A DNA stretch of 39,046 nucleotides. Origin: Ornithinimicrobium sp. (GTDB taxonomy: Bacteria > Actinomycetota > Actinomycetes > Actinomycetales > Dermatophilaceae). The translations under genes were made by a program, and so were the position numbers. A model generated the notes under the pieces. The model worked only from the letters and a program-made list of their open reading frames with translations, searched no databases and was not told the origin of the DNA. The first letter of the stretch is position 1; the number at the start of each line of letters is the position of its first letter. Below, piece by piece: positions 18,819 to 28,115 of this stretch. The DNA is taken from contig NZ_JAUNVI010000012.1 in the NCBI RefSeq assembly GCF_030537745.1, positions 17,041-56,086 of the forward strand, written 5' to 3'.

Positions 18819-19475
18819 GTGACGACTCGTGAGCTGCTGTGGAGTCAGGTGCACGCCGAGCGCGCCGCGCTGGTCCACGAACTGGCCGAACTCACCGATG
18901 AGCAGTGGGCAAGCCCTTCGTTGTGTGGTGACTGGTCTGTCCATGACGTCGTGGCCCATCTCACCGCAGCCGCCAGTGTCGGCCGGCTCCGCTGGATCGC
19001 CAGTGTGCTGGGAGCCCGTCTTGACTTCGATCTGCACAACCAGCGTCGGTTGGCCGAGCAACGCGGAACGACCACGGCCCAGACCCTGGAGCGTTTCCGC
19101 ACGGTGGTCACCAGCACCACTGCTGCCTCCGGACACACGGCGGCGTGGTTAGGCGAGGTTGTTGTCCATTCGCACGACATCCGCTGGCCCCTGGGGCTGC
19201 CCTCGACGTCTGCACCGGACGTCGTGGCTCAGGTCGCTACCTTCTATGCCCAGCGCGACTTCACGGTGCCCAGCAAGACCGCAATCAACGGTCTGCGTCT
19301 GGAGGCCACGGACAGTGACTTCCACGCCGGTGCGGGTGAGTTGGTCCGGGGCACGACGCTGGCGCTGACCATGGCGATGGCAGGCCGCAGCGTCTACTGT
19401 GTGGAGCTGAGCGGGCCGGGTACGGCTGCTCTCCGCGCCTACAAGCGTCCCAGCGGCCACGGTGATTCGTCGTAA
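18819..19475 (+). CDS. maleylpyruvate isomerase-like / DinB-fold metalloprotein
   Basis: A 218-residue member of the actinobacterial maleylpyruvate isomerase N-terminal family (four-helix DinB fold). The N-terminal helix carries WSVHDVVAHLT with a metal-binding His, and HSHDIRWPLG supplies further ligands. Homologues include mycothiol-dependent enzymes, but most are uncharacterised. GTG 18819 is preferred because GAGG (18807-18810) lies eight bases upstream; GTG 18810 is in the same frame and would overlap that site. It starts ten bases after the dipeptidase stop and ends the plus-strand cassette. Substrate unknown. Confidence 0.82.
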   Translation: MTTRELLWSQVHAERAALVHELAELTDEQWASPSLCGDWSVHDVVAHLTAAASVGRLRWIASVLGARLDFDLHNQRRLAEQRGTTTAQTLERFRTVVTSTTAASGHTAAWLGEVVVHSHDIRWPLGLPSTSAPDVVAQVATFYAQRDFTVPSKTAINGLRLEATDSDFHAGAGELVRGTTLALTMAMAGRSVYCVELSGPGTAALRAYKRPSGHGDSS

Positions 19476-19535
19476 GGGTGGTGCTGATCCGGTGCTGCTC
19501 ACATCGCTCGCCGGCCCGGGATCTGGAGGGCTGGC

Positions 19536-22439
19536 TCAATAGCGCTCGTGGCCGGTGAGGTCCCAGGCGTCCTCGGACTCGGGCTCCTCCTCCTCCTCGA
19601 CGTAGCTGCCCGAGATGGGGTCGTTGTCGTAACGCGAGTTGCCCCCAACCGGAGCCACCGACACGCCTGCAAACTCACTGCCGGGGTCGTCCGCATAGTC
19701 CTGCTCGGTGGCAAAGGCCGGCTCGTCAGCCTCGTCTTCGGCCACCACCTGGCTGGGGTCGGCGTCGAAGGGCTCCGGCACGTGCTCCGGCTCAGGATGA
19801 GGAGCAGGCTCGTGGCCCTGCAGGAGCGCAAGCGTCTCCGCGAGGTCGTCCGTCTTGACAAGCACGTCGCGGGCCTTGGAGCCCTCGGACGGGCCGACAA
19901 TGCCACGGGACTCCATCAGATCCATGAGGCGCCCGGCCTTGGCGAAACCGATGCGCAGTTTGCGCTGCAACATCGAGGTGGAGCCGAACTGCGTCGTGAT
20001 GACCTGCTCGGCGGCCTGCAGCAGGATGTCGAGGTCGTCGCCGATGTCTTCGTCGATCTGCTTCTTGGCCGGCGCTGCGGCGACTTCTTCGACATACCTC
20101 GGCTTGAGCTGACCGCTGACGTGCTTGACCACGTCGTGGATCTCTGACTCCGCCACCCAGGCGCCCTGGACACGCATTGTCTTGGACGCACCCATCGGCA
20201 GGAAAAGAGCGTCGCCCTGGCCGATCAGTTTCTCGGCGCCGGGTTGGTCGAGGACGACGCGGCTGTCGGCCAGGGAGGACGTCGCGAACGCCATCCGGCT
20301 GGGGACGTTGGCCTTGATCAGGCCAGTGACGACGTCGACCGAGGGCCGCTGGGTGGCCAGCACCAGGTGGATGCCGGCCGCTCGTGCCAACTGCGTGATC
20401 CGGACCACCGACTCCTCGACGTCGCGCGGCGCGACCATCATCAGGTCAGCGAGCTCGTCGACGACGACGAGCAGGTAGGGGTAGGGCGTGAGGATGCGCT
20501 CCGAGCCAGCTGGCGGGGCGATCTTGCCGGAGCGAATCGCCTTGTTGAAGTCATCGATGTGCTTGTAACCGAAAGCCGAAAGGTCGTCGTAGCGCTGATC
20601 CATCTCCTTGACCACCCAGGCCAGGGCCTCCGCGGCCTTCTTGGGGTTGGTGATGATCGGCGTGATCAGGTGCGGGATGCCCTCATAGGCGGTCAGCTCG
20701 ACCCGCTTGGGGTCGACGAGGATCATCCGGACCTCGTCCGGGGTGGAGCGCATGAGGATCGAGGTGATCATCGAGTTGACGAAACTCGACTTGCCCGAGC
20801 CGGTGGCGCCAGCAACGAGCAGGTGCGGCATCTTGGCCAGGTTGGCGATGACGTAGCCACCCTCCACGTCCTTGCCGACGCCCATCACCATCGGATGGGT
20901 GTTGTTGCGAGCGACCTGGCTGCGCAGCACGTCACCGAGGTTGACGTTCTCCCGGTCGGCGTTGGGGATCTCGACCCCGACGGCGGACTTGCCGGGGATC
21001 GGGGAGAGGATGCGGACGTCCGCGGAGGCCACCGAGTAGGCGATGTTCTTGGACAGCGCGGTGATCCGCTCCACCTTGACGCCGGGGCCCAGCTCGACTT
21101 CGTAGCGGGTGACTGTCGGGCCGCGCATGAAACCAGTGACCTGCGCGTCGACGTTGAAGTCCTCGAGCACGCCGGTGAGGGCCTCGACGACCCGGTCGTT
21201 GGCCTCCGAACGCTCCTTATGAGGCGCGCCGGCCTTGAGAAGCCCGGAGTCCGGCAGGATATAGGTGACGTCGCCAGCGAGCTGGAGCTGCTCGACCCGC
21301 TGGGGAAGCTGGGTAACGGGGGGTGCGGGGAGGGCCTTAGCGGCGTCCGACGTGGGCTTGGCCTTGGCTGCCGGGTCGGGACGCTTCTGCCCGGGCCGCA
21401 GTGCGGGGATCTCCTGCGTGGCATCGTCCCCGGCTGCCATGGTCGGCTTCTTGCCCCCTACACGGCCCGTCTTGGGAGTCGCCTCGTCGGCGTCCACGCC
21501 AGGGGGCTCGGCCTCCGTCCGCCTGCGGGCGGCAGCAGAGGAGGCACGCAGGGAGCGCCCGCCCTTGCCCTTTTCCACGACGGCGGCCTGATCGAAGGCG
21601 ACGTCGCCTTCGTGCTCGCTCAGATCGGCACGGGAGCGACGCCGGCGAGGCAGCACCTCACCGGTCGCGGGGTCCACCTCGTCGAAGCGGGCCGAGTCGA
21701 AGAGCTGCTGCTCGACCTCGCGCACCCGGTCCGGGATCCGGTGCACCGGCGTGCGGGTCAGCACGAGGAACCCGAAGAGTCCCAGGAGGGACAGGACGAT
21801 GGCCGCGCCGGTGGCGGTGATCGCGGCGGACAGCATCGAAGAGGCGATGAAGCCGAGCACGCCACCGGAGGCCTCCATCACCCGGGCACCCTCTGCGTAG
21901 TCAGGAGCCCCGTGGACCAGGTGGGTGATGCCGGCCGAAGCGAGCAACAGCGCGGCGGTGCCGATCGACATCCGGTGCGTCGCTTGACTCTCGCTCGGCT
22001 TACGGAACATGCGCAGCGCGAAGAAGAGGAAGACCACCGGCAGGATCAGGGCTACTCGGCCGAAGGTGCCGGCGACGACCGCGTGAACGGCGTCGCCGAA
22101 GAGACCGTCCAGGTGCCACCATTCACGCAGGGCGACGACGATAGCGAGCACGAGGAAAACGAATCCGGCCCCGTCGCGGCGGTGCTCCGGCTCCAGGTCG
22201 CGGGCGGCGTCACTCATCGCGCGGACGGTGCCACCAGTCGCACCGGCGATCCCTCGATAGGCCTTGACGGGGAGGGAGCCACCCCGTGTGCCAGTCGCTC
22301 GGGGAGCCCGCGCGGGCGCGCGTCTGGCCCCCGTGCTCGACGCTGCGGCGCGAGTCGAAGAAGTCCTCGCGGACGTCGAGGAGCCGCCGCGCGGGGCGCT
22401 GCTGCGCGGACGGCTGGAGGAAGACACAGATCTGGCCAC
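19536..22439 (-). CDS. ftsK: FtsK/SpoIIIE-type DNA translocase
   Basis: About 967 residues. FtsK is an ATP-driven motor at the division septum that pumps chromosome ends apart. A Ser/Arg/Ala-rich N-terminal tail (about 75 residues) precedes roughly four membrane helices (about 90-230), a charged linker (to about 370), the motor with Walker A GATGSGKSS (K550) and the C-terminal winged gamma domain (LRIGFAKAGRLMDLMESRG). After it comes an acidic tail of about 100 residues ending in a run of Glu/Asp. GTG 22439 is chosen because a TACGGT -10 box sits six bases upstream; the longer reading from 22511 adds Cys/Trp-rich residues that look non-coding. Actinobacterial FtsK proteins often start with a similar Ser/Arg-rich tail. 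Confidence 0.93.
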   Translation of the reverse strand: MARSVSSSSRPRSSAPRGGSSTSARTSSTRAAASSTGARRAPARAPRATGTRGGSLPVKAYRGIAGATGGTVRAMSDAARDLEPEHRRDGAGFVFLVLAIVVALREWWHLDGLFGDAVHAVVAGTFGRVALILPVVFLFFALRMFRKPSESQATHRMSIGTAALLLASAGITHLVHGAPDYAEGARVMEASGGVLGFIASSMLSAAITATGAAIVLSLLGLFGFLVLTRTPVHRIPDRVREVEQQLFDSARFDEVDPATGEVLPRRRRSRADLSEHEGDVAFDQAAVVEKGKGGRSLRASSAAARRRTEAEPPGVDADEATPKTGRVGGKKPTMAAGDDATQEIPALRPGQKRPDPAAKAKPTSDAAKALPAPPVTQLPQRVEQLQLAGDVTYILPDSGLLKAGAPHKERSEANDRVVEALTGVLEDFNVDAQVTGFMRGPTVTRYEVELGPGVKVERITALSKNIAYSVASADVRILSPIPGKSAVGVEIPNADRENVNLGDVLRSQVARNNTHPMVMGVGKDVEGGYVIANLAKMPHLLVAGATGSGKSSFVNSMITSILMRSTPDEVRMILVDPKRVELTAYEGIPHLITPIITNPKKAAEALAWVVKEMDQRYDDLSAFGYKHIDDFNKAIRSGKIAPPAGSERILTPYPYLLVVVDELADLMMVAPRDVEESVVRITQLARAAGIHLVLATQRPSVDVVTGLIKANVPSRMAFATSSLADSRVVLDQPGAEKLIGQGDALFLPMGASKTMRVQGAWVAESEIHDVVKHVSGQLKPRYVEEVAAAPAKKQIDEDIGDDLDILLQAAEQVITTQFGSTSMLQRKLRIGFAKAGRLMDLMESRGIVGPSEGSKARDVLVKTDDLAETLALLQGHEPAPHPEPEHVPEPFDADPSQVVAEDEADEPAFATEQDYADDPGSEFAGVSVAPVGGNSRYDNDPISGSYVEEEEEPESEDAWDLTGHERY

Positions 22440-22445
22440 CCTCGC

Positions 22446-22451
22446 ACCGTA
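22446..22451 (-). promoter_or_regulatory. candidate -10 box for leaderless ftsK
   Basis: On the minus strand TACGGT is followed by six bases and the GTG at 22439. This supports the chosen start. No strong -35 is seen; CGTGTGA is repeated twice just upstream. Confidence 0.45.
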
Positions 22452-22572
22452 CCAATGGCCACGTGCGTCACACGTTTCACACGCCCACGGCCCACGAACT
22501 CGACCACCCACTCGCGAGCTGCACCGCGCCCGCAGCCACGACCGACTGCGCGGCTAGGTCACCCTGCGGCCC

Positions 22573-24258
22573 TCAGGCGTCGATGACGATCGGGATGATC
22601 ATCGGCCGACGCCGCAGCTTGCTCCCCACGAAGGGTCCCACGGTCCGCCGGATGACCTGCTGCAACTGGTGGGTGTCTTTGACACCGTTGTGCTGCGCCT
22701 CCTGGAGCGCCTCGACCACCTTCTGCCGCACCGGCTCGAAGACCTCTTCGCCGTTGGCGAACCCTCGCGTCTGGATGATCGGCCCCGCGGCGATAGCACC
22801 GGTGTTGGAGTCGCGGACCACGATGATCGTCACGAAACCTTCATCCCGCAGGATCCGCCGGTCCTTGAGCATGTCCTCATCGGCGGCGCCGACCAGCGAG
22901 CCGTCCACATACACATAGCCGCAGTCGACCTTCCCGGCGATCCGAGCGACCCCGTCGATCAGGTCGACCACGACGCCGTCCTCGGCCAGGATGACCCGGT
23001 CCCGCGGCACCCCGGTCTGCACCGCGAGATCTCCGTTGGCCACCAGGTGGCGCCACTCGCCATGGACCGGCATGACGTTGCCGGGCTTGATGATGTTGTA
23101 GCAATAGAGGAGCTCCCCAGCAGCGGCGTGACCCGAGACGTGGACCAGCGCGTTGCCCTTGTGCACGACGTTGGCGCCGAGCCGGGTGAGTCCGTTGATG
23201 ACGCGATAGACGGCGTTCTCGTTGCCGGGGATGAGCGAGGAGGCCATGAGCACGGTGTCGCCCTCACCGACGTTGATCCTGTGGTCGCCGTTGGCCATCC
23301 GCGACAGCGCCGCCATCGGCTCCCCCTGCGAGCCGGTGCAGATGAGGACCTGCTGGTCGTCGGGCATCTGCGTGAGCCGACCCAGGTCGACGAGCACCCG
23401 GTCAGGGACACGCAGATAGCCCAGTTCTGCGGCGATCCCCATGTTGCGCAGCATCGAGCGGCCGACCATCGCGACCTTGCGGCCCGACTTCTCCGCAGCG
23501 TCCAGAACTTGCTGCACGCGGTGCACGTGCGAGGAGAAGCACGCCACGATGATGCGCCGCTGAGCGTGGTGAAAGACGCGCTCGATGGCGGGGCTGATCT
23601 GCTGCTCGGGGGTAGTGAAACCCGGCACGTCGGCGTTGGTCGAGTCGACCATGAAGAGGTCGACGCCCTCCTCCCCCATCCGTGCGAAAGCGCGCAGGTC
23701 GGTGATCCGCCCGTCCAGCGGGATCTGGTCCATCTTGAAGTCGCCGGTGTGCAGGATGGTGCCGGCGCTGGTCCGCACGAAGACCGCCAACGCGTCCGGG
23801 ATCGAGTGGTTGACCGCGACGAACTCACAGTCGAACGGGCCGAGCTGCTCCCGGTCACCCTCGCGCACGCCCAGGGTGAGCGGCTTGATCCGGTGCTCCT
23901 TGAGCTTGGCCTCGATCAGCGCGAGCGTCAGCTGGCTGCCGACCAGAGGTATGTCGTCCTTGAGGCGGAGCAGGTAGGGCACCGCACCGATGTGGTCCTC
24001 GTGTCCGTGGGTCAGAACCACGGCGACGATGTCGTCGAGCCGGTCCTGGATCGGGGTGAAGTCCGGCAGGATGAGGTCCACTCCAGGGTGGTGCTCCTCG
24101 GGGAAGAGGACGCCGCAGTCGATGACGAGAAGCTTGCCCTGGTGCTCAATGACGGCCATGTTGCGGCCGATCTCGCCCAGCCCCCCGAGCGGGGTGATGC
24201 GCACACCGCCCTCCTTCAGCGGTCCGGGGGCAGTCAGCTCGGGGTGCGGATGGCTCAT
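22573..24258 (-). CDS. rnj: ribonuclease J
   Basis: A 561-residue metallo-beta-lactamase/beta-CASP nuclease with both endo- and 5'-3' exonuclease activity in the RNase J family, acting in mRNA decay and rRNA maturation. The zinc motif is HGHEDHIG (H84, H86, D88, H89), followed by HTGDFKMD and MVDSTNAD. The beta-CASP part has TGSQGEPMAALSRMA, and a C-terminal domain follows to IPIVIDA. Length matches the family. ATG 24258 follows a TACGCT -10 box by six bases. It is divergent from thyA and lies upstream of ftsK in the same direction; rnj, ftsK, thymidylate synthase and dfr genes are also near each other in mycobacteria. Confidence 0.96.
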   Translation of the reverse strand: MSHPHPELTAPGPLKEGGVRITPLGGLGEIGRNMAVIEHQGKLLVIDCGVLFPEEHHPGVDLILPDFTPIQDRLDDIVAVVLTHGHEDHIGAVPYLLRLKDDIPLVGSQLTLALIEAKLKEHRIKPLTLGVREGDREQLGPFDCEFVAVNHSIPDALAVFVRTSAGTILHTGDFKMDQIPLDGRITDLRAFARMGEEGVDLFMVDSTNADVPGFTTPEQQISPAIERVFHHAQRRIIVACFSSHVHRVQQVLDAAEKSGRKVAMVGRSMLRNMGIAAELGYLRVPDRVLVDLGRLTQMPDDQQVLICTGSQGEPMAALSRMANGDHRINVGEGDTVLMASSLIPGNENAVYRVINGLTRLGANVVHKGNALVHVSGHAAAGELLYCYNIIKPGNVMPVHGEWRHLVANGDLAVQTGVPRDRVILAEDGVVVDLIDGVARIAGKVDCGYVYVDGSLVGAADEDMLKDRRILRDEGFVTIIVVRDSNTGAIAAGPIIQTRGFANGEEVFEPVRQKVVEALQEAQHNGVKDTHQLQQVIRRTVGPFVGSKLRRRPMIIPIVIDA

Positions 24259-24264
24259 GAAGCC

Positions 24265-24270
24265 AGCGTA
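24265..24270 (-). promoter_or_regulatory. candidate -10 box for leaderless rnj
   Basis: Minus strand TACGCT, six bases, then the rnj ATG (24258). No ribosome-binding site is present. Confidence 0.55.
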
Positions 24271-24319
24271 TCCGCGGGCCGGGCAACGCTGGGGCCGCCT
24301 GCAGCGCGTCTGCCACCGT

Positions 24320-24325
24320 TAGGCT
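24320..24325 (+). promoter_or_regulatory. candidate -10 box for leaderless thyA
   Basis: TAGGCT, six bases, then the thyA ATG (24332). It is divergent from the rnj -10 box, 50 bp away in the 73-bp gap. Confidence 0.55.
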
Positions 24326-24331
24326 GCGGGC

Positions 24332-25153
24332 ATGCGGCAATACCTCGATCTCCTGCAGCGCATCCTGGACGAGGGCGTGCAGAAGGGGGACCGCACCGGC
24401 ACCGGCACGCTGTCCGTCTTCGGCCACCAGCTCCGTTTCGACCTGACGCAAGGTTTTCCGGTGTTGACGACCAAGCGGGTGCACCTGCGCTCCGTGATCG
24501 GTGAGTTGCTGTGGTTTCTGCGCGGCGACACCAACGTGCGCTGGCTGCAGGAGCGCAGGATCTCGATCTGGGACGAATGGGCCGACGAGCACGGCGACCT
24601 CGGCCCGGTCTATGGCCACCAGTGGCGCTCCTGGCCGACGCCGGACGGGGGGCACATCGACCAGATCAGCAAGGTCATCGCCTCGATCCGGTCCAACCCC
24701 GACTCACGCCGCCACATCGTCTCGGCCTGGAACGTCGCCGACGTCGACGCGATGGCCCTGCCGCCGTGCCACACGCTCTTCCAGTTCTATGTCGCACCCG
24801 CCGCGCCGGAGGACGAGGACCAGAGGGGCTGGTTGTCCTGCCAGCTCTATCAGCGCAGTGCGGACACCTTCCTCGGTGTCCCTTTTAATATCGCCAGCTA
24901 TGCCCTGCTCACGCACATGGTCGCCCACGTCACTGACCTGCGGGCCAAGGATTTCGTCCACACTTTCGGCGACGCCCACCTCTACCTGAACCACCTCGAC
25001 CAGACTCACGAGCAGCTGCGGCGCACCCCGGGGCCGTTGCCGACGCTCTGGCTCAACCCGCAGGTCCGCGAGATCGACGCCTTCGACCTGGAAGACGTCG
25101 AGGTCCGTGACTATGTCGCCGCCCCCTCGATCAAGGCGCCGATCGCGGTATGA
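24332..25153 (+). CDS. thyA: thymidylate synthase (folate-dependent)
   Basis: A 273-residue ThyA, which methylates dUMP to dTMP using methylene-tetrahydrofolate and releases dihydrofolate. The catalytic Cys is C146 in [12 protein letters not shown]. Other family signatures are [12 protein letters not shown] (about 20-31), RRHIVSAWN (126-134) and [12 protein letters not shown]. The length is near the usual 264, with a small loop insert (APEDEDQRG). The start is leaderless-like. The stop overlaps the start of the NUDIX-DHFR gene as ATGA, so the enzyme is coupled to the reductase that recycles its product. Confidence 0.97.
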   Translation: MRQYLDLLQRILDEGVQKGDRTGTGTLSVFGHQLRFDLTQGFPVLTTKRVHLRSVIGELLWFLRGDTNVRWLQERRISIWDEWADEHGDLGPVYGHQWRSWPTPDGGHIDQISKVIASIRSNPDSRRHIVSAWNVADVDAMALPPCHTLFQFYVAPAAPEDEDQRGWLSCQLYQRSADTFLGVPFNIASYALLTHMVAHVTDLRAKDFVHTFGDAHLYLNHLDQTHEQLRRTPGPLPTLWLNPQVREIDAFDLEDVEVRDYVAAPSIKAPIAV

Positions 25154-26114
25154 CCCACGCCCGCTTCGCAGTCATCCCCGCTGTGTATGTCGTCCTGCTG
25201 CGCACCATCGCCAACCCCCCGGACCGGACGGGCTACCTGCAGGGGCTGAGGTCCTCCTCCAGCTGCGGCGAGGCACCACCTTCATGGACGGCTGGTGGGC
25301 CTGCGGCGCCGCCGGCCACGTCGAGCGCGGCGAGACGCTGCTGGAGGCTGCCGGTCGCGAGGCGGCAGAAGAGCTCGGTGTCGAGCTCGACCCGACCGAC
25401 CTCACCCTGGCCGTGACCACGACCCGGCGCTGCGTCATACCTGATGACCTGGAGGAGCGAGTGGACGTCTTCCTCACCGCGACCCGATGGAGGGGTGATC
25501 CGTCCATCCTCGAGCCGGAGAAGGCCGGTGACCTGCAGTGGTGGCCCCTCGACACTCTCCCGGAGAGGCTGGTGCCCCACGAGCGGGCCGCGCTGGAGGC
25601 GATCGCCTCCGGCCAGACCCCAGCAGTCCAGGCGATGGGTTTTGCCCAGCACCTGACCTTGGTCGCGGCGGTCGGCCGCAACGGCGTGATCGGCGACGGG
25701 TCGTCGATGCCCTGGCATCTGCCGCAGGACCTGAAATTCTTCAAGGCCACCACGATGGGTGGGGTCATGGTCATGGGCCGCGGCACCTGGGACTCGATCG
25801 GACGCGCGCTTCCGGGGCGGCGCACGATCGTGGTCACCCGACAACCGGACTGGTCGGCGCCCGGCGCGCAGAGCGCGCGCTCGCTGCGTGAGGCCTTGCT
25901 GATCGCCGGTGACGGTGAGGTCTTTATCGTCGGCGGCGGACAGATCTTTGCCCAAACGATCGACCACGCGCACCGGTTGATCATCACCGAGGTGGACCTG
26001 GGCCCGGCCGGCTCGACCCGGTTCCCGCCGATCGACCCGGAGGTATGGGCAGAGGTCGCCCGCCTGCCCGGCGACGGTGACGTCCTCGCGTGGGTGACCT
26101 GGGAAAGGCGCTAG
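25150..26114 (+). pseudogene. NUDIX hydrolase-dihydrofolate reductase fusion, frameshifted as read
   Basis: Two domains are joined without a stop. The N-terminal NUDIX hydrolase starts at ATG 25150 ([17 protein letters not shown], overlapping the thyA stop), but the frame must shift by one base between about 25215 and 25245 to continue into VLLQLRRGTTFMDGWW and the NUDIX box G-x5-E-x7-REAAEELG. The C-terminal half (from about residue 165) is dihydrofolate reductase: LTLVAAVGRNGVIG, MPWHLPQDLKFFK, GRGTWDSIGRALPGR, VFIVGGGQIFAQ. It reduces dihydrofolate made by ThyA. DHFR might still be made from ATG 25635 (MGFAQHLTLV). An assembly or sequencing error in a C6 or G4 run, a real mutation, or programmed frameshifting are all possible. 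The DHFR identity is firm; intactness is not. Confidence 0.8.
25215..25245 (+). other. interval containing the one-base frameshift
   Basis: Upstream of here the protein reads in the ATG 25150 frame, downstream in the frame one base back. Two homopolymers lie in the interval: C6 (25215-25220) and G4 (25242-25245). One extra C or G would restore a single frame, for example Gly-Ala-Glu-Val-Leu-Leu. Confidence 0.7.
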
Positions 26115-26387
26115 CCGCCCAACGTCGTCAGTCTGGGTCGGCGGCGGCGGTCCACCTTCGTGGGCAAGCGTAGGTGGATGGTTCGTCGCGCGAGGCCTGC
26201 ATGGGCGGTCACCGCGGCCGACGTCGTCCCCGCGTAGCCATCGCGGAGGCCAGGCCACTGCGGGAGAGGCGAGAGGGTAGTCTCCTACGGAATCAGGGTG
26301 TCGATGACTGGTCGTTGGCGACGGGCCGTAGCCCGCTCCGAGCAGCCACCTCCACGATCCAGCACACCTCAGACGTGAGTGGACGGG

Positions 26388-28115
26388 ATGAGCGCTGGCA
26401 TGAAGACCTACTACGACCTGGGCAGTTACGGCCGGAAGGTCACCAACGCCTCAGCCGAGGCACAACGCTGGTTCGACCGCGGCCTCGTGTGGACGTACGC
26501 GTTCAACCACGAAGAGGCAGTGCGTTGCTTTGAGCGGGCCCTCGCCACCGACCCGGACTGCGTGATGGCCCACTGGGGGCTCGCCTACGCACTGGGTCCG
26601 AACTACAACAAGCCGTGGGAGTCCTTCGACTCGGTCGACCTCGCCGCCACCGTGTCGAGCGCTTTCACAGCGTCCCAAGAGGCACTCAAGAGGAGCTCGC
26701 TCGGGTCCGGCGTGGAGAGTGCCCTGGCGGAGGCGCTCAGCGCCCGGTACCCCTCCGGCACGCCCGCGGAGGACTGTTCGGAGTGGAACGCCGAATACGC
26801 CGACGCGATGCGCAGGGTCTATCACGACTATCCCGACGACCTGGACGTGGCGACGCTCTTCGCGGACGCGCTGATGAACCTGACGCCGTGGGCGTTGTGG
26901 GACCAGGGCACCGGTGAGCCGGCTGACGGAGCGAGCACGGCCGAAGCCAAGGACGTCCTGGACCGGGCTCTTGAGGCGACTGCCAGTCGGGAGCATCCGG
27001 GCGTGCTGCACATGTACATCCACCTCATGGAGATGTCCCCTCGGCCCGAACTGGCTATCCGCGTCGGCGATCTCCTTCGTCACCTCGTGCCCGATGCGGG
27101 TCACCTCCGGCACATGCCGACCCACATCGACATCCTGTGCGGGGACTACCGCAGCGTCGTGGAAACCAACTCGGACGCAATCGCGGCGGACGAGAAGTTC
27201 CTTGAGCGCGAAGGGCCGATGAACTTCTACAGCCTGTATCGAGCTCACAACTACCACTTCAAGATCTACGGCGCCATGTTCCTGGGCCAGTCCGCGGTGG
27301 CCCTAGAGACGGCCGACCAGCTCATCGCGATGATCCCTGAGAGCCTGCTCCGAGTGGACGTCCCGCCGATGGCGGACTGGCTCGAGGGCTTCCTCCCGAT
27401 GAAGTTGCACGCCCAGATCCGCTTCGGTCGGTGGCAGGACATCATCAACGCGCCACTGCCTGACGACCCCGATCTCTATTGCGTGACCACCGCGATGCTG
27501 CACTACGCCAAGGGCGTAGCCCACGCCGCCACCGGGCAGATTCCGCAGGCAGAGCGCGAGCGGGCGCTGTTTCTGACCGCAGTGGAGCGGGTCCCCGAAT
27601 CGCGCACCGTCTTCAACAACACCTGCCGCGACATCCTTCAGGTCGCCGCTGCGATGCTCGACGGGGAGTTGGAGTACCGCAGGGGCAACTACGACGCGGC
27701 GTTCGCGCACCTGCGTCACTCTATCGAGCTCGACGACACTCTCCCCTACGACGAGCCGTGGGCCTGGATGCAGCCCACCCGTCATGCCTATGGCGCGCTG
27801 CTGCTGGAGCAGGGACGGCTCGAGGAGGCCGAGGCCGTCTACCGTGCTGACCTTGGCCTGGACCGCACCCTGGCCCGCGCGTGTCAGCATCCCGGCAACG
27901 TCTGGAGCCTGCACGGTTACCACGAGTGCCTCGTGCAGCTCGGGCGGCACGAACAAGCAGCCATCATCGAGCAACAACTCGACATTGCCAAGGCTCGCGC
28001 CGATGTGCCGATCAACGCCTCGTGCTTCTGTCGACTGAGCGCACAGGACCCAGACGGAGGTTCGCCTGAGGGGGCGACCGCCTACTCCACCTGCTCAGCC
28101 TCGAGGCCGGACTGA
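26388..28115 (+). CDS. tetratricopeptide-repeat protein of unknown role
   Basis: A protein of about 575 residues, helical throughout, without signal peptide or membrane helix. TPR-like repeats are seen near the N-terminus (WFDRGLVWTYAFNHEEAVRCFERALATDPD) and C-terminus (LEYRRGNYDAAFAHLRHSIELD, LLEQGRLEEAEAVYRADL). The central section has the conserved-looking run HMYIHLMEMS and HMPTHIDILCGDY, rich in His and Met and possibly metal-binding. Homologues of this architecture are usually annotated only as TPR proteins. ATG 26388 is a judgement: GTG 26379 and ATG 26400 are in frame, and none has a good ribosome site. The 273 bases before it hold no recognisable gene or riboswitch. Its 3' end overlaps the opposite-strand gene. 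Confidence 0.82.
   Translation: MSAGMKTYYDLGSYGRKVTNASAEAQRWFDRGLVWTYAFNHEEAVRCFERALATDPDCVMAHWGLAYALGPNYNKPWESFDSVDLAATVSSAFTASQEALKRSSLGSGVESALAEALSARYPSGTPAEDCSEWNAEYADAMRRVYHDYPDDLDVATLFADALMNLTPWALWDQGTGEPADGASTAEAKDVLDRALEATASREHPGVLHMYIHLMEMSPRPELAIRVGDLLRHLVPDAGHLRHMPTHIDILCGDYRSVVETNSDAIAADEKFLEREGPMNFYSLYRAHNYHFKIYGAMFLGQSAVALETADQLIAMIPESLLRVDVPPMADWLEGFLPMKLHAQIRFGRWQDIINAPLPDDPDLYCVTTAMLHYAKGVAHAATGQIPQAERERALFLTAVERVPESRTVFNNTCRDILQVAAAMLDGELEYRRGNYDAAFAHLRHSIELDDTLPYDEPWAWMQPTRHAYGALLLEQGRLEEAEAVYRADLGLDRTLARACQHPGNVWSLHGYHECLVQLGRHEQAAIIEQQLDIAKARADVPINASCFCRLSAQDPDGGSPEGATAYSTCSASRPD

Noticed and set aside
20244-22586. 780-codon plus-strand open frame opposite ftsK
   Set aside because: Antisense of ftsK; composition is typical of shadow frames and no domain is visible.
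22669-24504. 611-codon plus-strand open frame opposite RNase J
   Set aside because: Antisense of rnj running into thyA, with no recognisable motif.
26115-26387. Possible riboswitch or small gene before the TPR protein
   Set aside because: Short hairpins and a 119-codon frame (26174-26533) are present, but no known riboswitch consensus and no coding features; the frame runs into the TPR gene in another frame.
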